Made by a program: the position numbers and the translations under genes. Shown here in pieces: positions 1 to 7,564 of a stretch of DNA of 64,000 nt. This stretch comes from Amycolatopsis benzoatilytica AK 16/65 (GTDB lineage Bacteria; Actinomycetota; Actinomycetes; Mycobacteriales; Pseudonocardiaceae), in NCBI RefSeq assembly GCF_000383915.1, contig NZ_KB912942.1, positions 3,903,795 through 3,967,794 of the forward strand. Direction: 5' to 3'. Under the pieces are notes generated by a model. That model was given only the letters and a program-made list of their open reading frames with translations, was not told the origin of the DNA and made no database searches. Every line of letters starts with the position of its first letter. The stretch's first letter is position 1.

Positions 1-1
1 C

Positions 2-622
2 GTCGAGCGGGAGACCATCGAACTGGCTTTTCTCGCCACGATCCAGCTGCTGCCGCCGCGCCAGCGGGCCGCGCTGATCTTGCGCGACGTGCTCGACTGG
101 TCCGCAAAGGACACTGCCGAACTGCTCGGCGCTTCGGTCGCCTCGGCGAACAGCGCGCTGCAACGGGCGCGGGAGACGTTGCGGACCCGGTTGCCGGCCC
201 GGCGGGACGAATGGTCCGCGCCGGAGACCACCACCGCCGAGGAAGCGGCGCTGCTGCGGAAGTTCATCGCGGCTTACGAATCCGCGGACGTGCAGGCGGT
301 CGCCGCGGTGCTGAGCGAGGACGCGCGCGCGGTGATGCCGCCGTACTCGTTGTGGTTCGACAGCCGCGAACGGATCCTCGGCGCGCTCCGGCCGAGCTTC
401 GATCCCGCGTCGCCGCACTTCCGGGGCAGTTTCCGGATGGTGCCGGTGCGCGCGAACCGGCAGCTCGCGGTCGCCGGCTACCTGCGGCGGCCGGGCGAAT
501 CGGTGCACCGTGCGTTCGGCGTCACCGTGCTCACCGTACGCAATGGGCTGGTCACCGCGATGGCGGCGTTCGAAACAGCGGCATTGGCCCCGTACGGGCT
601 CGCCGAAACGTTCGAAGAATAA
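2..622 (+). CDS. ECF sigma factor with C-terminal SnoaL-like domain (5' end outside window)
   Basis: The reading frame is open from base 2, so the N-terminus (region 2) lies upstream of the window. The visible part begins inside sigma region 4: LLPPRQRAALILRDVLDW, then an HTH (AELLGASVASANSALQRAR) that would contact the -35 element. It is followed by about 125 residues that look like a SnoaL/NTF2 fold (FIAAYESADVQAVAAVLSED and later). This two-part architecture is typical of the SigJ/ECF41-like and SigX5 groups, where the tail modulates sigma activity instead of a separate anti-sigma factor. The gene ends in TAA and is followed by a strong hairpin shared with the convergent whiB-like gene. 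No anti-sigma gene follows. Target and signal are unknown. Confidence 0.85.
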   Translation, partial: VERETIELAFLATIQLLPPRQRAALILRDVLDWSAKDTAELLGASVASANSALQRARETLRTRLPARRDEWSAPETTTAEEAALLRKFIAAYESADVQAVAAVLSEDARAVMPPYSLWFDSRERILGALRPSFDPASPHFRGSFRMVPVRANRQLAVAGYLRRPGESVHRAFGVTVLTVRNGLVTAMAAFETAALAPYGLAETFEE

Positions 623-693
623 ACGCTGGGCGATCGAGAACTCACCCGGCGTCGTTTGCCTGGCCCCTCCCGGCGTCAGCGCGAAGTAAAAAT

Positions 694-731
694 GCCCGGG
701 CGGTGATCGCATTCGCGATCACCGCCCGGGC
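694..731 (-). terminator. Intrinsic terminator of the whiB-like gene
   Basis: A perfect 17-bp inverted repeat (694-710 and 715-731) has a 4-base loop. Read on the minus strand, the stem is followed by a T-rich run (ATTTTTACTT), as in a rho-independent terminator for the gene ending at 818. On the plus strand there is no T run, so any role for the upstream sigma gene would be weaker. Confidence 0.8.
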
Positions 732-817
732 GGTCCACCGAGTTCCGGGCTGTTCAGCCGGCCGTGGCGGGGAAACTTCTTTGCCTTCGCCGCCGGGAAA
801 TGGTCACCGGCACGCGG

Positions 818-1087
818 TCAGGCGACTCGATGCTGTGCGGCGGCGGAGCCGGTGCGAACCAGCTTCCGGCGCTCCAGCTCGGTGGTTCCCCCGAAGATCC
901 CGTTGCCGAGACCGTTGTCGAGAGCATAGGAAAGGCATTCCGCGCGGACCGGGCATCGTGCGCAGACCGCCTTGGCCTTCGCGACCTGCTGCGCCCCGGG
1001 TCCCATGTCGGAAATCGGGAAGAACAGTTCCGGGTCCTCGTCCTGGCACGCCGCGCGGGCAAGCCAGCTGGTGGCCGTGAGTTCCAT
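818..1087 (-). CDS. WhiB-family iron-sulfur transcription factor, WhiB1-like
   Basis: An 89-residue protein with the WhiB pattern: four cysteines at C14, C42, C45 and C51 for a [4Fe-4S] cluster, then a turn motif GIFGG (63-67) and a basic C-terminus. The segment DEDPELFFP and the overall length resemble WhiB1, which binds region 4 of the primary sigma factor and responds to nitric oxide. Most relatives have a Trp in the turn (GVWGG); here it is Phe. A strong Shine-Dalgarno (AGGAGGTG) lies about 9 bases before the ATG at 1087. The gene is divergent from the tandem-sigma gene at 1519 and has its own terminator at 694-731. The family call is firm; the specific role is not. Confidence 0.93.
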   Translation of the reverse strand: MELTATSWLARAACQDEDPELFFPISDMGPGAQQVAKAKAVCARCPVRAECLSYALDNGLGNGIFGGTTELERRKLVRTGSAAAQHRVA

Positions 1088-1518
1088 TGTTGCTTTTCAC
1101 CTCCTGTCCTCATTGTCGAACCGTGGTCAACCGACTTCTCCGCGCGCACAAGCCACTGTGCTTCGAGAAGGTGTTCGGTGGCTTTCGGCCGAACCGCCCC
1201 GCATCACGCGGACCGGGGGGCGACCGGTTTTCCAAGCTACCACCGATCACCGGCCGTGCGCGATATTTCGATTCACCTCACATCGCAGACGCGGTTGGCC
1301 CGCTGTCGTGCTAAGCCGCCGCCGGCCCCGCTCGCCGGTGCCGCCGAGCCCAAAATTTTGCTTACCCGGCAAGGGTTCCCGGTAAACCCAGCCCGCCCGC
1401 CCGGCCTCCCGGTGAGGTTCGCCCGTCCGGCGAACTCACAGTCACGCACGGTGCCGTGATCGGATCGTTACATCCGGGAGTTCGTCCACTGCACCTGTTT
1501 CGACGGGAGGGGGTGCAC
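1088..1518. promoter_or_regulatory. Divergent intergenic region between whiB-like and tandem-sigma genes
   Basis: These 431 bases must hold the promoters of both flanking genes. The whiB-side ribosome binding site lies next to 1088, and GGGAGGGGGTG precedes the ATG at 1519. An A/T-rich patch near 1350-1385, with an imperfect dyad (TTACCCGG then CCCGGTAA), is the only notable structure. I cannot assign -35 and -10 boxes with confidence. Confidence 0.4.
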
Positions 1519-2643
1519 ATGGCGGGCTTCGACGGGTTCTTCCGGGGCGATTTCCCGCGGCTGGTGGCGTTCCTGTGCACCGGCGGCGTCGGGCCGGGTG
1601 CGGCGCGCAGGGCCGCGGTGGCCGCATTCGTGCACGCGACCGGAACGTGGCCGCCGCACGGCGACCCGCGGGCGGCGGTCCGGCTGACCGCACTCCGGCT
1701 CGCCGCGGAAGAAGCGTGGTTCGAGGCACCGCCGGACCACCGGCTGGCAGCGGTCGTGGAACGGAACGCCCTCGGGGTCGAGCTGCTCGCGACGCTGCCG
1801 GAAACCCAGCGGACGGTGCTGTCCTGGTCTTTGGACGGGTTCCCGCCTGCCGCGATCGCCGCGGCACTTGGCATGGCAGGCACCACGGTCCGCTCCAACC
1901 TTCGGCACGCCCGGGAAAGGCTCCGGCATCGGCTCGGCCTGGCCGACCGCGACGAAGCTCTGCGGTCGGCGCTGCACGAAGCCGGAACCGCGCTGGTCAG
2001 CGCGCTGGCCGCGGCGCTGGACGTGGAAGACGCGCTGAGCCAGCTGAAAGCCGAGGCGAGCACACTGGCCGCGCCGCGCCTGCCGGCCGAACGCCTCGGC
2101 TACGACGGCCAGGTGCGCGCGGCCGTCGAGGGCGACCGCACGGCAGCGGAGGAACTGCTCGCCGCGGTCCGGCCGCTGGTCGTGCGCTACTGCCAGGCCC
2201 GGATAGGCAGGACGGAAGCGCTTTCGTCAGCGGACGACGTGGTCCAGGAGATCTGCCTGGCACTGCTCGCCGCACTGCCCGGCTACCGGCACCAGGGGCG
2301 GCCCTTCCTGGCCTTCGTCTACGGAATCGCCCAGCACAAGGTCGCGGACGCGCACCGGGCGACCGCACGCAACCGGGCCGAGCCGATGGCCGAACTGCCG
2401 GAATCGCCGGACCCCTCCGCCGGCCCGGAGCAACAGCTGCTGCGGACGGAGCTGAACGACCGGCTGACCCGGCTGCTGGAGGTGTTGCCGGAGCGACAGC
2501 GGGAAATCGTGCTGCTGCGCGTCGTGCTCGGACTGTCCGCGGAGGACACCGCGGTCACCGTCGGCTCGACACCGGGCGCGGTGCGGGTCGCACAGCACCG
2601 GGCGCTGCAACGGCTGCGGGCGGCGGTCGAGCGGCAAGCCTGA
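1519..2643 (+). CDS. Tandem sigma-like fusion protein: degenerate sigma module plus ShbA/SigD-like sigma factor
   Basis: The protein has 374 residues from the ATG at 1519, chosen over the upstream ATG at 1456 because a good RBS (GGGAGGGGGTG) precedes it. Residues about 1-150 form a degenerate sigma-like module whose last part is a clear region-4 HTH (LPETQRTVLSW, then IAAALGMAGTTVRSNLRHAR). A linker of about 45 residues follows. Residues about 195-374 form a complete region 2 plus region 4 sigma (SADDVVQEICLALLAALPGY; LPERQREIVLLRVVLGLSAE). The second half resembles ShbA/SigD, about 190-210 residues in other actinomycetes, where ShbA controls the primary sigma gene. No RsdA-like anti-sigma gene follows; a hairpin repeat element lies 47 bases downstream. 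The fusion is read directly; the ShbA assignment is by resemblance. Confidence 0.8.
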   Translation: MAGFDGFFRGDFPRLVAFLCTGGVGPGAARRAAVAAFVHATGTWPPHGDPRAAVRLTALRLAAEEAWFEAPPDHRLAAVVERNALGVELLATLPETQRTVLSWSLDGFPPAAIAAALGMAGTTVRSNLRHARERLRHRLGLADRDEALRSALHEAGTALVSALAAALDVEDALSQLKAEASTLAAPRLPAERLGYDGQVRAAVEGDRTAAEELLAAVRPLVVRYCQARIGRTEALSSADDVVQEICLALLAALPGYRHQGRPFLAFVYGIAQHKVADAHRATARNRAEPMAELPESPDPSAGPEQQLLRTELNDRLTRLLEVLPERQREIVLLRVVLGLSAEDTAVTVGSTPGAVRVAQHRALQRLRAAVERQA

Positions 2644-2689
2644 TGACCCGGCAGCTCTGCTGACGCGGCGGGATTCTGGCGCGGTGGCC

Positions 2690-2736
2690 GTGAAGGGCCC
2701 CTTCACGGACTCAGATTCCCTCAAGGGGCCCTTCAC
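2690..2736. repeat. Interspersed inverted-repeat hairpin element, copy 1
   Basis: The outer arms are 14 bp and perfect (2690-2703 with 2723-2736: GTGAAGGGCCCCTT and its complement). Partial pairing continues through the centre GGACTCAGATTCC. Related copies occur at 43722-43770 and 49210-49256 with the same ends (GTGAAGGG...CCCTTCAC) and core (GGACTC-GAGTCC-like) but different inner arms. It sits between two convergent genes and could end transcription in both directions. It contains no coding capacity. Confidence 0.8.
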
Positions 2737-2782
2737 GGACACAAGGCGCAGCCGGAACCTTGCCGACCATCTGCGGCAGCGC

Positions 2783-3655
2783 TCAGCCGTCGGCGCCGAA
2801 TCCGCCGGGCTCGGCACCGACTTGCGCGACCACGAACTCCGCCAGCGCCGCCACCGGACCCTCCCCGCCGTCGCGGGACAGCAGCACGAAGTCGACCTCG
2901 CCCGGATCCGGCAGTCCCAGCTCCGCGGGCAGCTCCAGCAGATCCGCCGGCACCAGGTTCCGCGCGTGCACGGTGATCCCCAGCCCGGCGGCCGCCGCGG
3001 CGCGCAGGCCGGTGAGGCTCGACGTCAGGCAGGCCGCGCGCCATTCCAGGCCCGCCCGTTCCAGCGCCTCCACCGCCAACTGCCGCGTGACCGACGGCAT
3101 CGGGTACTGCACCAGCGGCACTGGGTGACCGGGCAGCAGCTCGGTGGCCGCCGATCCGATCCACACCAGCGGTTCGCGGCGCAGCAGCCGCCCGGGCCCG
3201 GCCGCCTCCGGGCGGCGCTTGCCCAGCACCAGGTCGAGCCTCCCCTCGGCGATCCGGCGGGCCAGCACGTCGGACAGCTCCACGTGCAGCTCGACGTCCA
3301 CCAGCGGGTGGCTTTCCCGCAACCGGCGCAGTACCCCGGGCAGTTCGCCGAGCGCGAAGTCCTCGGACACGCCGAACCGGACCCGGCCGCGTACCTGCGC
3401 ACCGCGGAAGTGCCTGCTCGCGCGTTCCTCGGTGTCCACAATGGTCTGCGCGAAGCCGAGCATCGCCTGGCCGCGCGCGGTGAGATCGACCGCGTGCGTG
3501 TCGCGGGCGAAAAGCAGCCCGCCCGCTTCGGTCTCCAGCCGCCGGATGTGCTGGCTGACTGTGGGCTGGCCCACGCCGAGCCGCTTCGCCGCCGCGGTGA
3601 AGCTGCGGGTCTCCGCCACCGCGAGGAAGGAACGGCACAGCCGCGGGTCCAGCAT
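2783..3655 (-). CDS. LysR-family transcriptional regulator
   Basis: A 290-residue protein, the usual length for the family. It has an N-terminal winged HTH (residues about 1-60: FLAVAETRSFTAAAKRLGV, then QPTVSQHIRRLE) and an effector-binding domain from about residue 90. It starts at the ATG at 3655 and is divergent from the SBF-type transporter at 3753, the usual arrangement for a LysR regulator and its target. A dyad with T-N11-A spacing lies in the gap at 3668-3682. It probably autoregulates and controls the transporter, but the inducer cannot be read from sequence. Confidence 0.93.
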   Translation of the reverse strand: MLDPRLCRSFLAVAETRSFTAAAKRLGVGQPTVSQHIRRLETEAGGLLFARDTHAVDLTARGQAMLGFAQTIVDTEERASRHFRGAQVRGRVRFGVSEDFALGELPGVLRRLRESHPLVDVELHVELSDVLARRIAEGRLDLVLGKRRPEAAGPGRLLRREPLVWIGSAATELLPGHPVPLVQYPMPSVTRQLAVEALERAGLEWRAACLTSSLTGLRAAAAAGLGITVHARNLVPADLLELPAELGLPDPGEVDFVLLSRDGGEGPVAALAEFVVAQVGAEPGGFGADG

Positions 3656-3667
3656 GCGTCACATCTT

Positions 3668-3682
3668 ATCGTCATCCACGAT
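3668..3682. promoter_or_regulatory. Candidate LysR operator (T-N11-A dyad)
   Basis: ATCGT-N5-ACGAT forms a perfect dyad with the T-N11-A spacing typical of LysR boxes. It lies 13 bases upstream of the regulator start codon and about 70 bases upstream of the transporter start. The role is inferred. Confidence 0.4.
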
Positions 3683-3752
3683 GGCAGTCAGTACGGTCAT
3701 CGGGGTTCCGAATGACCGCGGCCCGTCGGAGAATAGCCGGGAAAGGAGCTCC

Positions 3753-4775
3753 ATGACCACCGTGCTCGCCTCGCTCTCCCGTCCCGTCTCGACGCTGCTG
3801 GCCAAGCTGCGGATCGACCCGTTCATCGCCGCGATCCTCGCCACCGTGGGAGTGGCGTCGCTGCTGCCCGCCTCCGGCGCGGTCGCGACCGGGTTCGGGC
3901 TCGCGTCGAAGATCGCCGTCGGGCTGCTGTTCTTCCTTTACGGCGCACGGCTTTCCAGCCAGGAAGCGATCGAGGGGATGCGGCACTGGCGGCTGCACGT
4001 CACGGTGCTGGCCGCCACCTTCGTGGTGTTCCCGCTGCTGGGCCTGGCCGCGTCGTTCCTCTCCCCCGGCCTGCTGACCTCGCCGCTCTACACCGGCGTC
4101 CTGTTCCTCTGCCTGCTGCCCTCGACGGTCCAGTCGTCGATCGCGTTCACCTCGATCGCGAAGGGCAATGTCGCGGCGGCGATCTGCAGCGCGTCGGTGT
4201 CGAACCTGCTCGGCATCGTCGCGACCCCGCTGCTGGTCGCGCTCCTGCTGGCCGCCGACGGGCCGGGGGTGAGCGGATCCGCGGTGCTGGACATCGTGCT
4301 GCAGCTGCTGGTCCCGTTCGTCGCCGGCCAGTTCGCCCGCCGCTGGATCGGCGAGTGGGTGAAGCAGCACGCCGCGCCGCTGAAGCTGGTCGACCGCGGC
4401 TCGATCCTGCTGGTGGTGTACACCGCGTTCAGCGAGGGGATGACCGAAGGCATCTGGCACACACTCGACCTCGGCCCGCTGCTGGTCCTGGTCGCGGTCT
4501 GCTGCGTCCTGCTGGCCGCGGTGCTCGGCATCACGAGCGGAGGCGCGCGGCTGCTGGGGTTCGACCGCGCGGACCGGATCACGATCGTGTTCTGCGGGTC
4601 GAAGAAGAGCCTCGCGAGCGGCCTGCCGATGGCGACGGTGCTGTTCGGGCACGCCCAGGTAGGGCTCATCGTGCTGCCGCTGATGCTGTTCCACCAGATC
4701 CAGCTGATCGTGTGCGCCGCGATGGCCCGCCGGTACGCGCGGCAGGAGCCGGCCGAACTGGTCGCGGTCGGCTGA
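3753..4775 (+). CDS. SBF-family (bile acid:sodium symporter-like) membrane transporter
   Basis: The protein has 340 residues from the ATG at 3753, preceded by AAAGGAG. About ten hydrophobic segments span the length (for example IAVGLLFFLYGARLS and VTVLAATFVVFPLLGLAASF). The central LCLLPSTVQSSIAFTSIAKGN and the later FCGSKKSLASGLPMA are hallmarks of the SBF-like CPA family (YfeH type), which moves organic anions or small acids with sodium or protons across the cytoplasmic membrane. The substrate is unknown. It is divergent from a LysR regulator that probably controls it. The last codons form the first unit of a 19-bp tandem repeat that continues past the stop. Confidence 0.88.
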   Translation: MTTVLASLSRPVSTLLAKLRIDPFIAAILATVGVASLLPASGAVATGFGLASKIAVGLLFFLYGARLSSQEAIEGMRHWRLHVTVLAATFVVFPLLGLAASFLSPGLLTSPLYTGVLFLCLLPSTVQSSIAFTSIAKGNVAAAICSASVSNLLGIVATPLLVALLLAADGPGVSGSAVLDIVLQLLVPFVAGQFARRWIGEWVKQHAAPLKLVDRGSILLVVYTAFSEGMTEGIWHTLDLGPLLVLVAVCCVLLAAVLGITSGGARLLGFDRADRITIVFCGSKKSLASGLPMATVLFGHAQVGLIVLPLMLFHQIQLIVCAAMARRYARQEPAELVAVG

Positions 4776-4872
4776 GCTGATCCCGGCCAGCCAAGCTGGT
4801 CGCGGTCAGCCGAGCTGGTCGCGGTCAGCCGAGCCGATTCCAACCAGCCGAGCTGATACCGGCCGGCGAAGC
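4759..4872. repeat. Tandem repeat, six units of 19 bp, over the 3' end of the transporter gene
   Basis: Six contiguous 19-bp units start at 4759, 4778, 4797, 4816, 4835 and 4854. Units 3 and 4 are identical (TGGTCGCGGTCAGCCGAGC); the others differ at several positions. Unit 1 contains the last five codons and the stop of the transporter, so the array looks like a duplicated gene tail. There are no spacers, so it is not a CRISPR array. Confidence 0.85.
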
Positions 4873-4919
4873 ACGGCGACCGGGTTCCGGGCCGCCGTGC
4901 TCAGTCCGGGCTCAGCCCC

Positions 4920-5354
4920 TCAGTCGAGGCAGAACTCGTTGCCCTCGATGTCCTGCATGTTGATGCACGATTCGTTCTGGTCGTCGGCCTCGAGCACCTG
5001 TGTCTGCACCGCGCCGAGCGCGACCAGCCGGTCGCTTTCGGCCCGCAGCGCGGCGAGGCGCTCCGCTCCGACCAGTCCGGTGGCGGCCCGCACGTCGAGA
5101 TGCACCCGGTTCTTCGCGACCTTGCCCTCGGGCACCCGCTGGAAGTACAGCCGCGGCCCGGCTCCGGCCGGGTCGACGCAGGCCGCCGCGCTGCCCTGCG
5201 CCTCCGGCGGCAACGACTGGTCGAACTCCTCCCAGCTGGCGAATCCCGGCGGAGGCGGCGGGAAGACGTACCCCAGCACCTCGCACCAGAACGTGGCGAC
5301 GCGCATCGGTTCCGCGCAGTCGAACGTGACTTGAACCTGTTTGACCGACCCCAT
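4920..5354 (-). CDS. VOC-superfamily (glyoxalase-like) protein
   Basis: A 144-residue protein with the glyoxalase/bleomycin-resistance-like fold of two beta-alpha-beta-beta-beta units. It opens with QVTFDCAEPMRVATFWCEVLGY, has RVHLDVRA in the middle, and closes with the typical DIEGNEFCLD, where the Glu usually helps bind a metal. This is the Glyoxalase_6-like group common in actinomycetes, for which a substrate is rarely known. It is a single gene on the minus strand with no obvious operon partner; the next minus-strand gene to its 3' side is the LysR gene, beyond the transporter. A function beyond metal-dependent small-molecule binding or chemistry cannot be assigned. Confidence 0.85.
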   Translation of the reverse strand: MGSVKQVQVTFDCAEPMRVATFWCEVLGYVFPPPPPGFASWEEFDQSLPPEAQGSAAACVDPAGAGPRLYFQRVPEGKVAKNRVHLDVRAATGLVGAERLAALRAESDRLVALGAVQTQVLEADDQNESCINMQDIEGNEFCLD

Positions 5355-5758
5355 CGGGCTACCTTATCCGTTCCGCCCCGGTCCGCGCCGCTGTGCCGGC
5401 GAGCCCGATCGCGTGGACCGGTCGGGCGCGCGAACTTCGCCGGCAGCGGCACGGTCAGCGGGACAGCGGGGTCCCGGGCCCGCCGCCGCGGTGACCAAGC
5501 ACGTGGCCGCCTTCGCCAGCCCGGCCATCCCCCTGCGGCGGCGGGATGCTCGCCGGGCCGGATTGCCTGCACGCCTGGTCCGGCGAAAAACCGGTGGCCG
5601 CGCGGACCGGGGCGCGGCTACTGTCCGCCCGGACCTGTCCGGCAAGGCAAGGACGTGCCGTTGTACCTCGCGTGAGTCATCCCAACCCCTGACGCGCCGC
5701 GCACCTGCGCCGCGCTGTTTCGTGCTGCGGATTTTCTCACTGGGAACGGTGTACTTCT
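5355..5758. other. Intergenic region, 404 bp
   Basis: Divergent gap between the VOC gene (minus) and the DUF1062 gene (plus). Open frames here are Arg/Pro-rich shadows of high GC. The last 60 bases before 5759 are A/T-richer (GGATTTTCTCACTGGGAACGG) and probably hold the promoter of the DUF1062 gene. No RNA or repeat was recognised. Confidence 0.4.
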
Positions 5759-6307
5759 ATGCTCTGTCATTGGACAGTCCTGCCCACCTGCCTTCCGCTC
5801 GTCCGCCGGCGCTGCCATGCGTGCGCGGCGGAGAAGTTCCGGGCGGACGGCAAGTTCCGGGTCAACGCCAACCACAAGCTCGTCGACGCGTGGCTGCTCG
5901 TGCTCTGCACCGGCTGCGGGGACACCGCGAAGCTCACGGTCTTCGAGCGAGCACGCGTCCGTTCGGTCCGGCCGGATCTGCTGGACCGGTTGCACCACAA
6001 CGATCCCGGCCTCGCCGCCGACCTGCTCCAGGAGCCGGTTCTCCAGCGCCGGAACCGGGTTTCGCTCGACTGGTCCGGGGCCTGGCGGCTGGACACACAC
6101 GGTTCGGACCACCTGGATCGCGAGGCGGTCGACGTCGAAGTCCGTTTCGAAGCCCGGATCCCGGTCCGGCCGGCGCGGCTGATCGCCGAAGGGTTCGGGC
6201 TTTCCCGCGGCGAGGTCGAGCGGCTGGTCGAAGACGGCAAGGCGGTGTCGGCGAGCCGGCTGACCGGCAAGGTGACCGGCGATTTCGCGTTCACGCTGAA
6301 ACACTGA
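5759..6307 (+). CDS. DUF1062-family protein
   Basis: A 182-residue protein. Its N-terminal third matches the DUF1062 signature: a zinc-finger-like Cys pair (RRCHACAAEKFRADGKFRVNA is split here as RRCHACAAEK and GKFRVNANHK), then LVDAWLLVLCTGCGDTAKLTV with a second Cys pair. The C-terminal half looks like an S4-type RNA-binding element (AEGFGLSRGEVERLVEDGKA). The family is small, cytosolic and of unknown function. The call is by motif resemblance. No clear RBS precedes the ATG, and the mRNA start may be close to it. A perfect-looking hairpin follows the stop. Confidence 0.8.
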   Translation: MLCHWTVLPTCLPLVRRRCHACAAEKFRADGKFRVNANHKLVDAWLLVLCTGCGDTAKLTVFERARVRSVRPDLLDRLHHNDPGLAADLLQEPVLQRRNRVSLDWSGAWRLDTHGSDHLDREAVDVEVRFEARIPVRPARLIAEGFGLSRGEVERLVEDGKAVSASRLTGKVTGDFAFTLKH

Positions 6308-6320
6308 CGCTCGGCGCGCA

Positions 6321-6364
6321 GCGTCCGCTCGTGCCCGCCGGCAACGCCGGGCGCGAGCGGACGC
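6321..6364 (+). terminator. Hairpin downstream of the DUF1062 gene
   Basis: 17-bp arms (6321-6337 and 6348-6364) have a single G-T type mismatch and a 10-base loop that can itself pair. The hairpin begins 14 bases after the stop codon. No T run follows, so it is a stem-only actinobacterial-type terminator. Confidence 0.65.
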
Positions 6365-7099
6365 CATCTCCGGTCCACGTCAGACAGCTCCCGGATAGGC
6401 TCGTCATCAGAGTTCGCTCATAAGAGCAAATGGGCGCGACACTTCACGGCTGGTCGAAGCGACACGGTGTTGGACGCCCGCAGGATAAATCCGCGTCCGA
6501 GACAGAGTGCGAGTCGAGCTGTTTTTCTTGATATATCGGGACAACTGGATTCAAACGGCTGCGGTTACCCTCATCGACCAACAACCGATGATCCAGAAGT
6601 TCTGCACGTTTGAGCGATACCGCCGGCAACTCAAGTCGTGCACTGACTTTGCCGAGAAGTTCGTCGGCCCGCCGCCGACCATGCAGCTTCCGCGGCTGAA
6701 CGGGCTAATCCGCAGGCAGACTCCGTCGCCGCGGGAACCCGCGAACGTCCCGTAGTCACGGAGATTCCCGGCCGACACCTCCGGGCGGCCACCAGCCCGG
6801 TCAGCCCACCGTCCAACTGCGACCGTCCGCAGTGGACGATGTTACGAGAAGTTCTCGCTTGGAAGACCGGCGGATCTCGGCCCGCCGCGCGCCCCGGGTG
6901 CGCTCGGGCACACCAGCGCGGACAAAGGGGCAAGGCCGCGTATCCACCGCGAACTGACGACGTTTCCGCAGCTCAGTGCCACCAGCGAGGGATGATCGGG
7001 CAGGCCGTTGCCCAGCCGTCCGCCCGCCGGTGTCCAGAAGGGAACACCTCGGCGACAACGCTTAACCGTCCACTTACGGTGAGTCCGCGGTCTCGCTCT
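6365..7099. other. Gene-poor region with a lower-GC patch before the T7SS locus
   Basis: No convincing gene was found. Bases about 6400-6660 are visibly less GC-rich than the rest of the window (TTTTTCTTGATATATCGGG near 6522-6540), with short open frames on both strands (6507-6755 plus, 6551-6778 minus) that lack RBS support and recognisable motifs. The patch may be decayed acquired DNA or a long upstream regulatory region for the secretion locus. Confidence 0.4.
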
Positions 7100-7125
7100 G
7101 TTCTTCGTTCGGCCGGACGAAGAAC
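7100..7125. promoter_or_regulatory. Near-perfect palindrome upstream of the T7SS operon
   Basis: GTTCTTCGTTCGG followed directly by CCGGACGAAGAAC forms a 26-bp dyad with one mismatch pair. It lies about 70 bases before the first WXG100 start codon. It could be an operator or an RNA stem; its role is not known. Confidence 0.45.
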
Positions 7126-7142
7126 ACCTGCGGCGACGTCAT

Positions 7143-7164
7143 GCGCCCCGGACGCCCGGGGCGC
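7143..7164 (+). promoter_or_regulatory. Terminator-like hairpin in the T7SS leader
   Basis: A 9-bp perfect GC-rich stem (7143-7151 and 7156-7164) has a 4-base loop and is followed by TCATTT. It ends 30 bases before the first WXG100 ATG. Its position in the leader and its shape suggest an attenuator or a 5' stem that stabilises the mRNA. Confidence 0.45.
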
Positions 7165-7194
7165 TCATTTGATAACCCGACCAGAGGAGAGAGC

Positions 7195-7533
7195 ATGGCT
7201 TCGCAGGACGGCGCTCGCGTCGACACCACCGTCATGCGCAAGGGCGCGCAGACGATCACCGACACCGGGCAGAACATCACCGGGGTGAACCAGCGGGTGG
7301 ACAGCACCATGCAGACGCTGTTCGGCACCTGGCGGTCCGACTCGGCCACGGTGTTCACCCAGGCCATGACCCAGTTCGACCAGACGGTCCGCAAGATCGT
7401 GCAGAAACTGGACCAGCTCGCGCAGAACGTCCAGACCTCGGCCAGCGAATACGACAGCCGCGACTCGGACAACACCTCCACCGCGCACAGCAACGCCGCC
7501 GTCATCGGCGGCGGCGGCCTGCAGGGCTTCTGA
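7195..7533 (+). CDS. WXG100-family T7SS secretion target (first of pair)
   Basis: A 112-residue protein, all helical in appearance, of WXG100 length. The hairpin tripeptide is W46-R-S, a W-x-S variant of W-x-G. The C-terminal part carries the general T7SS secretion signal YxxxD (Y86 to D90). It starts at the ATG at 7195, preceded by AGAGGAGAGAG. It is followed after 31 bases by a second WXG100 gene, as expected for a co-secreted heterodimer, and it leads the T7SS operon. This partner carries the signal, so it is the CFP-10-like member (EsxB-like). The family call is firm; the dimer partner is inferred from adjacency. Confidence 0.93.
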   Translation: MASQDGARVDTTVMRKGAQTITDTGQNITGVNQRVDSTMQTLFGTWRSDSATVFTQAMTQFDQTVRKIVQKLDQLAQNVQTSASEYDSRDSDNTSTAHSNAAVIGGGGLQGF

Positions 7534-7564
7534 TCCCCTTCCCTTCCCTCGAAAGGACGTTCCC

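Noticed and set aside
4759..4872. Possible CRISPR-like array of short repeats.
   Set aside because: The units are directly adjacent with no spacers, and no cas gene is nearby; it is a simple tandem repeat.
5364..5645. A 93-residue minus-strand frame between the VOC and DUF1062 genes.
   Set aside because: It is Arg/Pro/Ala-rich with no motif and no RBS; it is consistent with high-GC noise.
6507..6755. A possible 82-residue gene in the lower-GC patch.
   Set aside because: It has a GTG start without RBS, no recognisable motif and an overlapping frame of similar quality on the other strand.
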